Of a stretch of DNA of 29,981 nucleotides, positions 16,689 through 23,708 are shown piece after piece; the stretch's first letter is position 1; each line of letters opens with the position of its first letter. The notes beneath the pieces were generated by a model. It did no database searches and was not told the origin of the DNA. It saw only the letters and a list, made by a program, of their open reading frames with translations. This stretch comes from a virus. Location: IMG/VR virus record IMGVR_UViG_3300020477_000873, positions 1-29,981 of that record. One strand, 5' to 3'. A program made the position numbers and the translations under genes.

Positions 16689-17591
16689 CTATATGATCCT
16701 TGTGTTGAGCTTTCTAGGTTTAAATCCCTCATATCCACTAAAAGCCCAGCAATCTCCCTGACTGAGCATACGTTTTTCCACTACATCTGCGTCAATCCAA
16801 AAAGAACCTGTTGGCTGTTCTAGTCTTTTAGGGCCTGCGTTCCAGCTCCCCCAAGAATTCACACACAAAACTCCGGGTCTCTTGTATCCATCATCAATGC
16901 CTAACAAACACATTTGGTGCGCCCATTCTCCTTTGGGCTTGGCGAATCCTTCTGAGTCTCTTTGGGATGAAAAACCTTGGTTGCTTGCAACTGTTATTGC
17001 GTAACCGTTTGCTAGCAAATCTCTCGCCTGCTCATAAGTATCCACTCTAGATACAGTTTGGATAGGGTGTTGCTTTGATATATCTAACAAGGTTTTTGGT
17101 ACTCCCCCAGACGGTCTACCCCAGCTTTTAGCTTTAGATCCGCTGTAAGTTGTAAGGTCTACGTTTCCGTACTTGCCTCTGGGAATAGCTCCATATTCAT
17201 TGCAGTACCTAGCCGCCCATACACCATAAGCTCCATCTCCCCTTAATGTTCCGCCACCTATGATAACTCTACAGCCACCATATATATCCTCAGTTGCTGT
17301 TTCAGCTACCCACTCCTCAAACTCTTTGTTTATGTGTATATCCACACACTTAGCAGCATCTACTGCATACGCAGCACCCTGTGATACGCAATCTCCTATT
17401 GTTTGGATTCTGTTTGGGAATTTTCCAGCAACTCTCTTGATTATATCATATAAGAGTATGGTCTTACCTTTGCCGGAATCTTTAATAACGCCCCAAGAAT
17501 CTTTGAAAACTGGGTGGGGCAAGGACTTCATCGCTTCGTCAACACCCTGCTCGTCTCTAACCCAACCCCCTAAGTGAGATAGGTTTTTCAT
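16689..17591 (-). CDS. papain-like cysteine protease (C1 fold)
   Basis: A 300-residue protein with the papain catalytic set: Gln63 (oxyanion hole) and Cys68 in QTIGDC, His225 in GEWAHQM, and Asn245 in CVNSWG. Surrounding text (AAYAVD after the cysteine, LLGIDDGY after the histidine) matches the fold. The first 60 residues are not a normal inhibitory propeptide and no signal peptide is seen. It could process virion proteins, cut a host envelope target, or have an amidase-type activity on peptidoglycan peptides. The ATG overlaps the preceding stop by four bases. Neighbours are membrane proteins, which favours an envelope role. Confidence 0.85.
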   Translation of the reverse strand: MKNLSHLGGWVRDEQGVDEAMKSLPHPVFKDSWGVIKDSGKGKTILLYDIIKRVAGKFPNRIQTIGDCVSQGAAYAVDAAKCVDIHINKEFEEWVAETATEDIYGGCRVIIGGGTLRGDGAYGVWAARYCNEYGAIPRGKYGNVDLTTYSGSKAKSWGRPSGGVPKTLLDISKQHPIQTVSRVDTYEQARDLLANGYAITVASNQGFSSQRDSEGFAKPKGEWAHQMCLLGIDDGYKRPGVLCVNSWGSWNAGPKRLEQPTGSFWIDADVVEKRMLSQGDCWAFSGYEGFKPRKLNTRII

Positions 17592-18106
17592 AGCTTTACA
17601 GCTCCAGATAGGGACTCGAATATACCTTGAAACCAGTCTCGATCCTCTTGGCTGTCAAGTTTTCTGGGTTCATCATATCCAGACGCTACTAGGTAACTAG
17701 AAACAGCGTCTGTAAATTCGGGGTACCGCTCACGATCCCAACCATAAGAAGTCTGAACCCTAGCTAATATGGGATCAAACTGTGAGGTATTGTCTAGATT
17801 CTTTGCGTGCTTTAGATATTCAGCGGCACCTGATAGAAGTTTATATATTAGAATTTTGTCGTCTTCGTTTTCTATTTTGTTGAATTCGCTCTCAACAAAA
17901 GCTAAAGATTCAGCGACTTTATCCACCTCGACTTCGGCCTGTTCTTCACCACTATCTCCCCCCGTGTCAACAACTTGGTCAACAGTGGGGGGTGAAAGCG
18001 GTGGATGGGTGAACTCTGATACTTTCAGTGTTCCCAATACCAAAACCAAAGCCCAAGGGATTAAAGCAGCTAAACTTACCTTTGTATCCGATAGTTTAGC
18101 CATCAT
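17588..18106 (-). CDS. single-pass membrane protein with acidic and helical exterior
   Basis: A 172-residue protein with one N-terminal hydrophobic segment at about residues 10-29 (LAALIPWALVLVLGTLKV), a Pro-rich linker, an acidic stretch (EEQAEVEVDKVAE) and a helical C-terminal domain. It resembles a signal-anchored periplasmic protein, perhaps spanin-like in layout, but it lacks a lipobox and I cannot assign a family. AGGA lies seven bases before the ATG. It is coupled by a four-base overlap to the papain-like protease, so the two may act together at the envelope. Confidence 0.72.
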   Translation of the reverse strand: MMAKLSDTKVSLAALIPWALVLVLGTLKVSEFTHPPLSPPTVDQVVDTGGDSGEEQAEVEVDKVAESLAFVESEFNKIENEDDKILIYKLLSGAAEYLKHAKNLDNTSQFDPILARVQTSYGWDRERYPEFTDAVSSYLVASGYDEPRKLDSQEDRDWFQGIFESLSGAVKL

Positions 18107-18127
18107 TAATAGATCCTTTTTAATGGG

Positions 18128-18361
18128 TTATGCAGGCGTATCCGGCTGGTCTACAACATGGTTGTTCTTAGCCCACTTAACAGCAGCATCTAAGAGAATG
18201 CTAACGATTGGAACTACAACCATACTGGAAGCCCCAAGATCAAGTGAGGATAGGTTTCCTCCGATGTAGGTGAGGCCTGCGGCTAGTCCAACTAGTAAAC
18301 CGTTGATACCAACACGTCTGAGGTCGCCCAAGTTTAAACTAAAAGCTTTTGATGGTTCCAT
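18128..18361 (-). CDS. holin-like small membrane protein
   Basis: A 77-residue protein with two hydrophobic segments (about 18-35 and 46-62) and a charged C-terminus. This is a class II holin-like layout, though no family is recognised. The ATG at 18361-18359 is chosen because AAAGG lies eight bases upstream. An upstream codon 11 residues earlier would give an unneeded overlap with the PAS gene. If it is a holin, the papain-like protein two genes downstream would be a candidate lytic partner. It could equally be an exclusion or structural membrane protein. Confidence 0.65.
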   Translation of the reverse strand: MEPSKAFSLNLGDLRRVGINGLLVGLAAGLTYIGGNLSSLDLGASSMVVVPIVSILLDAAVKWAKNNHVVDQPDTPA

Positions 18362-18365
18362 TGAC

Positions 18366-18950
18366 TTAACCTTTCTGAGAAATTTCTGATACACTTATTA
18401 AGAAACCGCCTTGTTCGTCCTCGTTGAGTTTGTAGGGAAACCCTACTATTCTCACATCCATATCATCTGATGTTTTCGTTTCCTTATCTAATCTCCTGTT
18501 CATGCTCAGGCAAGAATTCAACTCATGTATGAACTCTTCCCTTTCGTCTTCGTGAACATATGTTATCCAGTCTCTACCCTCTAGATTATTTGTAGACTGA
18601 CCGGTTAATTCATTGAAAGATTCATTTGTCCAGACTAACCTTCCTGCATTATCTGTCTCGAAGAGCGCTGTGGAATTGTAGTGCAATGCGGCTTTAGACC
18701 TTTGCTCTATTATTTTTTGACTTTCTTCTATCCTACCACAAGTGTCTCCAAGTTTGCAGACAACATCCTTCAGGCTTCCACCACCATTCGTGGTTATCTC
18801 TTTCTTGATCGTATCTATAGATTCTGACAAATCTTCGTGTTTGTCTATAAATTTCAAAGTTGGTTTAACTACCTTAAAAAATATCCAAGAAAGAAAACCT
18901 CCCGCAAAGCTTAAGAGTGTTGTTGTTATTACTACGGTATCTGGCTCCAT
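18366..18950 (-). CDS. membrane-anchored PAS-domain protein
   Basis: A 194-residue protein with a membrane segment at about 6-28, a linker with coiled-coil features (35-85, including TNGGGSLKD) and a PAS domain at about 88-190 (ALFETDNAGRLVWTNESF, then LTGQSTNNLEGRDW and VHEDERE, typical PAS text). PAS domains sense small molecules, light, redox state or protein partners. There is no kinase, cyclase or other output domain, so signal would pass by protein contact, maybe to the adjacent holin-like protein. The ribosome site AAGGGG lies between the terminator's T tract and the ATG. Confidence 0.85.
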   Translation of the reverse strand: MEPDTVVITTTLLSFAGGFLSWIFFKVVKPTLKFIDKHEDLSESIDTIKKEITTNGGGSLKDVVCKLGDTCGRIEESQKIIEQRSKAALHYNSTALFETDNAGRLVWTNESFNELTGQSTNNLEGRDWITYVHEDEREEFIHELNSCLSMNRRLDKETKTSDDMDVRIVGFPYKLNEDEQGGFLISVSEISQKG

Positions 18951-18965
18951 GACCTACCCCTTCTG

Positions 18966-19001
18966 AAAAAAAACGAGAGTCCTCCCGGAGGAGGAACTCT
19001 C
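18966..19001 (-). terminator. strong rho-independent terminator
   Basis: On the minus strand GAGAGT, a bulged T and CCTCC pair with GGAGG and ACTCTC around a TCCG loop, followed by eight T (18973-18966). It lies 15 bases after the glycine-rich gene's stop and only 15 bases before the next ATG, so downstream genes probably rely on read-through. Confidence 0.92.
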
Positions 19002-19016
19002 TTTATGGTTGGTAGG

Positions 19017-19766
19017 TTAGTTGTCAGTGCCTTCTCTGATGTCTCTACGTTTGTAATCGGTCTGCTTTGGATTCTTGCCACCGAACATGTAAGTGAGTTC
19101 GCCGGGAATACCAAACTGTGCAGCGCCACTAGGAATAGCAGCATGATCAGTAGATGCAGATTGACTAATAGCGTTAGTGAAGTTAGATGCTGCGGTAGGC
19201 TCGCCACTAGCTCCAGAAATAGTTCTACCCGGAACACGGTCAGTACTTGGTACTGCCAACATATTGTATGTCATTGTTCCGTGGTTGTAGACGCTATCTA
19301 CATTATGAACGCCATCATAGGTCGTAGTGGAGCTGTGTTCTCTACCGGTGCTATTTAGAAGGCTGGAGCTGTCATTGTTGACTTTTCCAGCTCCGGTAGT
19401 TCCCGCAGCTCGAAGGAGGAAGTTTCTGTCACCAGCTCTAGCGTCTGGGAAGTAAGCGAGACCTCCAGTGCCACCGCTTTTTGCTTTTACGATACCGTCA
19501 GGATTGTCGGTTTTTTCATCGCCGTTAGCTCGATTGGTGGCCGTTTTTGCTACTACGATAGATCCGTAGTCATAGCTCTTAGCGCCATTAATGTCGTTGA
19601 CATCAATGTTTTTTGTGATCTTAGAAGCGTCTCCCATACCGCCGACGTTTCCACCCTTGACCATAGAACCGCCGTCATTTGTTACGGGTGCTCCGTCGTC
19701 AGATCCGACTCTGCCGCTGTTTCCGGTGATGACTCTGAAGTCACCTGATGCTGATTGTGTAGCCAT
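19017..19766 (-). CDS. glycine-rich protein, possible virion protein
   Basis: A 249-residue protein rich in Gly, Ser, Thr, Asn and Asp and free of Cys. It has no signal or membrane segment and no enzyme motif. The composition, the start MATQSASGDF and the end with KRRDIREG suggest a structural or surface protein, but I recognise no family. It stands as a probable single-gene unit: a TATAAT element 70 bases upstream, GGGAG seven bases before the ATG, and a strong terminator 15 bases after the stop. That pattern implies high, separately controlled expression, as for a major capsid-associated or decoration protein. Confidence 0.75.
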   Translation of the reverse strand: MATQSASGDFRVITGNSGRVGSDDGAPVTNDGGSMVKGGNVGGMGDASKITKNIDVNDINGAKSYDYGSIVVAKTATNRANGDEKTDNPDGIVKAKSGGTGGLAYFPDARAGDRNFLLRAAGTTGAGKVNNDSSSLLNSTGREHSSTTTYDGVHNVDSVYNHGTMTYNMLAVPSTDRVPGRTISGASGEPTAASNFTNAISQSASTDHAAIPSGAAQFGIPGELTYMFGGKNPKQTDYKRRDIREGTDN

Positions 19767-19838
19767 AATAGACTCCCTATATAAAAAGTTAGATGTTCAA
19801 ATTCCGGCTCCACAATTTATTCCTATTTTCCTAACATT

Positions 19839-19869
19839 ATTATACACCTTATTCCATACGTTTTGCCAA
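19839..19869 (-). promoter_or_regulatory. probable promoter of the glycine-rich gene
   Basis: Minus strand TATAAT at 19844-19839 with TG directly before it, and TTGGCA at 19869-19864 as a -35 (spacer 19, longer than usual). It overlaps the end of the sigma-factor gene and leaves a leader of about 70 bases. Confidence 0.5.
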
Positions 19870-20304
19870 TTGCTGTACGGATTTTTTCACTTTTCTTCGT
19901 ATTGTTTCTCTGTTGCAGCCATGCTTCTTGGCTATTTCCTTGATGGTCATGTTGTCCATTCTGTCTAGAATGAGGTCGCTGTTAGAACATTTGTCTATTT
20001 CGTCCATCAATTCTATGGAAAAAAAGTGATCTGATTCGTCTGGGAGATTGGAATGTAGAGGTTGGTGCTTTCTTTTGTTAAACTTAACCTCTCTTATGCA
20101 TTCTATCCTAACCCCGCTATAGAGGTAAGTTGTAAACTTAGAACCCTTCTTTTCATCCCAATTAGTAAATGCTTTCCAAAGAGCATTCAACTTACAGGTG
20201 TGGATCTCGTCGTCATTAAGTTGACTTCTGAAAGATCCAGCCGCCTTGTTCATTATATTTTGTATGTCCTGATTTTGCAAAGCTTCTTCAATTTGTTTAT
20301 CCAT
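19849..20304 (-). CDS. sigma-70-family factor (short, ECF-like)
   Basis: A 151-residue protein with a sigma region 2-like part (about 20-75, LNALWKAFTNWDEKKGSKFTT with YLYSGVRIECI) and a region 4-like helix-turn-helix at 118-146 (MTIKEIAKKHGCNRETIRRK). The pattern of Trp/Phe, a KGSKFTTYLY segment and a C-terminal HTH fits a minimal sigma factor without regions 1 and 3. It probably directs host RNA polymerase to phage promoters, perhaps the unit just downstream, whose probable promoter lies at the gene's own 3' end. AGGAG lies six bases before the ATG. Confidence 0.85.
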   Translation of the reverse strand: MDKQIEEALQNQDIQNIMNKAAGSFRSQLNDDEIHTCKLNALWKAFTNWDEKKGSKFTTYLYSGVRIECIREVKFNKRKHQPLHSNLPDESDHFFSIELMDEIDKCSNSDLILDRMDNMTIKEIAKKHGCNRETIRRKVKKSVQQLAKRME

Positions 20305-20318
20305 GATATCTCCTATGG

Positions 20319-20747
20319 TTATTTAAGTTTATTTTCAAGGTTTTTTCTCACGTTTTTAAAATCAAACATCCTTCCAACCCCTATAAAGAATCGGTATCTG
20401 CTTACTAACCTAAGAACCTCAATCCCCTCTGTCTCGTTCAGTTTTTTGAGAATTGAGGGTGTTATATCAAAGTTTGTGTGCCCCACCCAGCAATCAAAAT
20501 TAGATACTAGTGCTGCGTCTTGAGCAAACTCGTCTGATATTGGGATTATCGGCAGCATTAAGTCCTCTTCTTTAGAGTTACTGCCTTTTTCTTGATCAAA
20601 ATACGATTCTTCTTGGTTGTCGTCTGCTTGACTATATTGTTGTGCCTCGATGATTTGATTGAGAAAGATTCTCATCATAGGAGATTTGAGCTGGCGTTCC
20701 AGAACGTCTTCGTACTTCTGCCAGCCTATTTTTCGTTTACTTGTCAT
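20319..20747 (-). CDS. hypothetical protein before the sigma factor
   Basis: A 142-residue protein with a basic start (TSKRKIGWQKYED), an acidic and Gln/Ser-rich middle (45-65) and a more compact C-terminal part with helices (SILKKLNETEGIEVLRLVSR). No family is recognised. GGAG lies eight bases before the ATG. A TATAAT element just upstream may start transcription of this gene and the sigma factor. It could be a regulator or partner of the sigma factor by position only. Confidence 0.7.
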   Translation of the reverse strand: MTSKRKIGWQKYEDVLERQLKSPMMRIFLNQIIEAQQYSQADDNQEESYFDQEKGSNSKEEDLMLPIIPISDEFAQDAALVSNFDCWVGHTNFDITPSILKKLNETEGIEVLRLVSRYRFFIGVGRMFDFKNVRKNLENKLK

Positions 20748-20761
20748 TTGATGACTCCCAT

Positions 20762-20790
20762 ATTATAACACATCGGAAGGTCGAATGCAA
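20762..20790 (-). promoter_or_regulatory. possible extended -10 promoter before 20747 gene
   Basis: Minus strand TGTTATAAT (extended -10; TATAAT at 20767-20762) with TTGCAT at 20790-20785, spacer 17. A start site seven bases on would fall in the ribosome site of the gene at 20747, giving a near-leaderless message, which lowers confidence. Confidence 0.35.
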
Positions 20791-21119
20791 GGTTCTTCTT
20801 TCAAAAATTCGTCTTCATTTATTTTACTGGCCAGCCTTATGGCTAGTTCTAGGAATATGTCCTCCTTCCCGCTGTCTAATAGTCCCTTTTTGGCAATCTC
20901 CAAAAGCTCTAAAAAAGAACCCTTGTCGTTAAGTGTTTCAATGAGTGTGAAGAAGTTGTTTACCGTAGATTCCTCATAATCCCTCATTTCCACATCTACA
21001 TAAACTTCTCCGTCCTCCTTAACATAATAAACAACGCATGCGTCTACTAAATCCTCCTTATGCCAATCGCTTTTCTGCTCTACTGGTTCAGGCTTTTTCT
21101 TCTTGAAAAAATTAAACAT
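20763..21119 (-). CDS. hypothetical acidic protein
   Basis: A 118-residue protein that starts with a basic patch (FNFFKKKKPEP) and continues as an acidic domain with strands (VVYYVKEDGEVYVDVEM) and helices rich in Leu (LLEIAKKGLLDSG). It has no Cys pairs, signal or membrane segment. The family is not recognised. GAGG precedes the ATG by nine bases and the gene overlaps the glycosyltransferase gene by eight bases, so it is translated together with the glycan island although it looks unrelated. Confidence 0.72.
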   Translation of the reverse strand: MFNFFKKKKPEPVEQKSDWHKEDLVDACVVYYVKEDGEVYVDVEMRDYEESTVNNFFTLIETLNDKGSFLELLEIAKKGLLDSGKEDIFLELAIRLASKINEDEFLKEEPCIRPSDVL

Positions 21120-22173
21120 TATTGATTACCTCTAATATTTTTCTAGCTGCATTTTCCCAAGTGTATTGATGGGCAGTTTCTATGCCAGCCTGATTTTTTT
21201 TCTTGTTCTTATGCACTTCCCTCATAGCTAGGGCTATTGATGATATTTCCTCATCGCCTATCTCAGCCCAGTTTCCGCACTTACCATGAAACCACTTGCC
21301 ATCATAGGCAAGTTCTCTGTTCTTTATCTGTACGAGTAGGGAGTTATCAGCGTTGCAGAATTCAGTGTGAGCTGAATAGTCTGTGGCTATTACCTGCTTT
21401 CCGCAAGACATCATCTCAAGAAGCTCAAGGTTCCAGCCCTCACCCCTTGATGGGAATACTCCGCAATCAGTTTGCGACATAATATTATACACCTCTTGCT
21501 GTGTCTCCTTCCTACCTATAAATTTTATTTTTTTAGAGAGGTTGGAGCGATTGTACAAGCTAATCCATTCGGATTGTTCAGATTGGCTATAAAATGGGTT
21601 ATCGCACATCATCCAGAGTTCAACATTGTCTTCTTCAGTGAAAGCTTCCTCAAATGCTTTGTATAGTATGTCATGACCCTTTCTTACTTCCCATTTACCA
21701 CAATTAAAAAAGATTGTCTTGTCTGTATGTTCTTTTTCCACATATTCAAATATGTCAGAGTCAACTCCTAGTGGTATGACATCAATTCTATCTTCATCAA
21801 AATCTATGTTACTTAGGCATACATCCTTTGCCCACTGGGAGCACACAAAGATTCTGTCGAGTGAGCTTAGGTGATGTTTTTCCAGATCGTTAAAGGCATC
21901 AAGTTCAAAAATGGGAAATCCTATTCTTATACCATGCCCCGCAAAACTAGACATGTCATGCTGATGCCAGATTTTTATTTGAGGTGCTTCAAAGACAGGC
22001 ATCTTGCTCATGGATATGAGTTCAGTTATGCAGCGAGCATCTTCTTCGTTGGTTACTGTTGGTTGACCTATTGGCCAAAGGGATACATCTGTAATCTGAC
22101 TTAGAGACTTGCATATATTAAGACCTGTGATCCCATAACCAAGTTGGTTGATAGGTGATATAATATTTATCAT
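21112..22173 (-). CDS. GT-B glycosyltransferase (GT4-like)
   Basis: A 353-residue sugar transferase with two Rossmann-like halves. The N-terminal part starts with a G-rich NQLGYGITGLN segment. The C-terminal part has CGKWEVRKG (158-166), a typical beta-strand and loop of family GT4, and RGEGWNLELLEMMSCG with the E-x7-E pair Glu245 and Glu253 that holds the nucleotide sugar. It would move a sugar from a nucleotide donor to an unknown acceptor. It is the last gene of the sugar island and overlaps the dehydrogenase-like gene by four bases (ATGA), which suggests shared use of one sugar nucleotide. Confidence 0.9.
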   Translation of the reverse strand: MINIISPINQLGYGITGLNICKSLSQITDVSLWPIGQPTVTNEEDARCITELISMSKMPVFEAPQIKIWHQHDMSSFAGHGIRIGFPIFELDAFNDLEKHHLSSLDRIFVCSQWAKDVCLSNIDFDEDRIDVIPLGVDSDIFEYVEKEHTDKTIFFNCGKWEVRKGHDILYKAFEEAFTEEDNVELWMMCDNPFYSQSEQSEWISLYNRSNLSKKIKFIGRKETQQEVYNIMSQTDCGVFPSRGEGWNLELLEMMSCGKQVIATDYSAHTEFCNADNSLLVQIKNRELAYDGKWFHGKCGNWAEIGDEEISSIALAMREVHKNKKKNQAGIETAHQYTWENAARKILEVINNV

Positions 22174-22988
22174 TGAACTGCCCTTCCTTTAAGTTTTTCC
22201 CAATCCCTCTCGGGTCTCACGTCTATATTTGTAGACCAAGCTCCCTCTAAGGTGTTTAAGTTTAGTCCCAACTTTTTTGCGAAGTGTATTATTCCATTTA
22301 AGTCTTTGGGAAAACAGCTACCGCCAAAGCCTAGTCTACCATCAGGGCCGGGAACGGCAAAGTGTGTGTTTCCGAGTCTATCATCGTAGGTGGCATACTC
22401 TATTACCTTATCGTAGTCTACCCCAACAGCATCACATAGCATACAGAACTCGTTAGCTATTGATACCTTTGCTGCCAAAAAACAGTTTGTCAGATATTTT
22501 ACAAACTCCGCTGTCTCTGATGTTGTCTGTACAATACTAGCTTTAGGAAAGACTTTGAGGTAGAACTGCTTCATTACCTTTGTTGCTGATGGAGTTCCAC
22601 CAAGAATGATTCTGCTGGTATTTTTGAAGTCTTCAGTAGCATTTCTCTCTAAGAGGAATTCAGGGTTGAAGACAACCCTTTGTTGATTTTCTGAGGAAAT
22701 TCTGGATGTCGTTCCCGGTGTTACGGTGGACTTAATAGCTACTATAGAGTTGGTGTCTATTTCTTTGCACACACTCTCAACTATTGATGTATCACACTCC
22801 CCATCTGGAGCCATAGGTGTGGGTACGCATACAAAAGTTATGTCGCATCCACTAGAAGCGTCAGATATACTACTGAACTCACCGTCCTTGAACTTGTCAT
22901 AAGTGTGGACATTGTAATGCTTTGAAAAAGCCTTCCTTAACGCAGTCCCAACAAACCCTTGTCCTATTATGCATACGTTACCTGTCAT
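22170..22988 (-). CDS. short UDP-glucose/GDP-mannose dehydrogenase-like protein
   Basis: A 272-residue member of the family that oxidises sugar nucleotides to uronic acids. The NAD-binding motif GQGFVG (9-14), the VPTP motif (55-58), Lys174 in LAAKVSIANE, and catalytic Cys225 in GFGGSCFPKD are present. Family enzymes are usually 420-450 residues long, with a C-terminal domain that completes the UDP-sugar site. That domain is missing and the gene ends cleanly with a stop, without frameshift. Short forms of this kind occur in phages. It could be active as an unusual dimer, act on another substrate, or have lost catalysis. Confidence 0.88.
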   Translation of the reverse strand: MTGNVCIIGQGFVGTALRKAFSKHYNVHTYDKFKDGEFSSISDASSGCDITFVCVPTPMAPDGECDTSIVESVCKEIDTNSIVAIKSTVTPGTTSRISSENQQRVVFNPEFLLERNATEDFKNTSRIILGGTPSATKVMKQFYLKVFPKASIVQTTSETAEFVKYLTNCFLAAKVSIANEFCMLCDAVGVDYDKVIEYATYDDRLGNTHFAVPGPDGRLGFGGSCFPKDLNGIIHFAKKLGLNLNTLEGAWSTNIDVRPERDWEKLKGRAVQ

Positions 22989-23708
22989 CTACTTATTCCA
23001 CTCCATTCTTATGGTTTTCCTTGCCTTGCTTCCGTATAATTCTTCCATAGCGGCCTCATTCTGCTCTCCATGAAACCCGAATGAGTTATAGGTTTCCAGT
23101 TCAAGCCTGTTGTAATATTTTTCTTCCCTAGCCCATTCAACAGAAAAGCTTAAAGCTGTTCTTGGGTCTGGAAAATTGATGCCCTTGGAAAGCATGTAGC
23201 TGAAGTGGTGGACGCATGAAAACCAGTCCTCTGGGACGGGTCTATCTGGGGGAAGTTGAGGTTCTTTATGTTGTTCGTTTGGGTTATACTTTTCAATTAG
23301 CTCCGAGGTTGCGTGTAAAAACTTCTGGCTCCGTAGGGAGAATCCTCCGTTGCCAACCCTGTTTTCCCAGCCATGCCCCCAAGCCGCACCTATATAATCA
23401 TAGTTAAGAAATTTGTCGTCCCATAGGTGTGGGTTTATGATAAAGCCGTCCCACTGTACTACCAAGCAGTGCTCTGTCGATACATAATCCTTAAGTTTGG
23501 ATAGGCAAAATCTGTTGTATCCTTCCTCGTCCATTTCTGGTATATCTATCACCTCTATGCCATCCAGCACCTCGTCGGTTGGGCATAATAATTTCTTTTC
23601 AGCAAAGTCAATACCCTCGCAGCATTTAACCATTGCCTTGAGAGCGTTGTTTGCCAGAGATCTTAAACCTGTTACTGATATGAGCGTAACCGTCTCTAGT
23701 TTTTTCAT
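22989..23708 (-). CDS. DUF5672 family glycosyltransferase-like protein
   Basis: About 239 residues. The landmarks VVQWDGFIINPHLWDD, YIGAAWGHG and RVGNGGFSLRS are those of DUF5672, a family of probable glycosyltransferases with a GT-A-like fold found in surface polysaccharide clusters and phages. A WFSCVHH segment follows in the second half. The ATG at 23708-23706 overlaps the preceding stop by four bases (ATGA), which decides it over a TTG two codons upstream. It lies between a GT-A enzyme and the dehydrogenase-like gene. Donor and acceptor are unknown. Confidence 0.85.
   Translation of the reverse strand: MKKLETVTLISVTGLRSLANNALKAMVKCCEGIDFAEKKLLCPTDEVLDGIEVIDIPEMDEEGYNRFCLSKLKDYVSTEHCLVVQWDGFIINPHLWDDKFLNYDYIGAAWGHGWENRVGNGGFSLRSQKFLHATSELIEKYNPNEQHKEPQLPPDRPVPEDWFSCVHHFSYMLSKGINFPDPRTALSFSVEWAREEKYYNRLELETYNSFGFHGEQNEAAMEELYGSKARKTIRMEWNK

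Noticed and set aside
17769-18269. Plus-strand ORF of 166 codons
   Set aside because: Ser/Thr-rich antisense shadow of two well-supported minus-strand membrane protein genes, with no ribosome site.
18932-19237. Minus-strand 101-codon ORF across the terminator
   Set aside because: It reads through a strong terminator hairpin and out of frame across the glycine-rich gene, so it is not a gene.
21479-21487. Another TGTATAAT element
   Set aside because: Found inside the GT-B gene without a downstream start nearby. It shows that such motifs arise by chance here, which lowers trust in the other sites.
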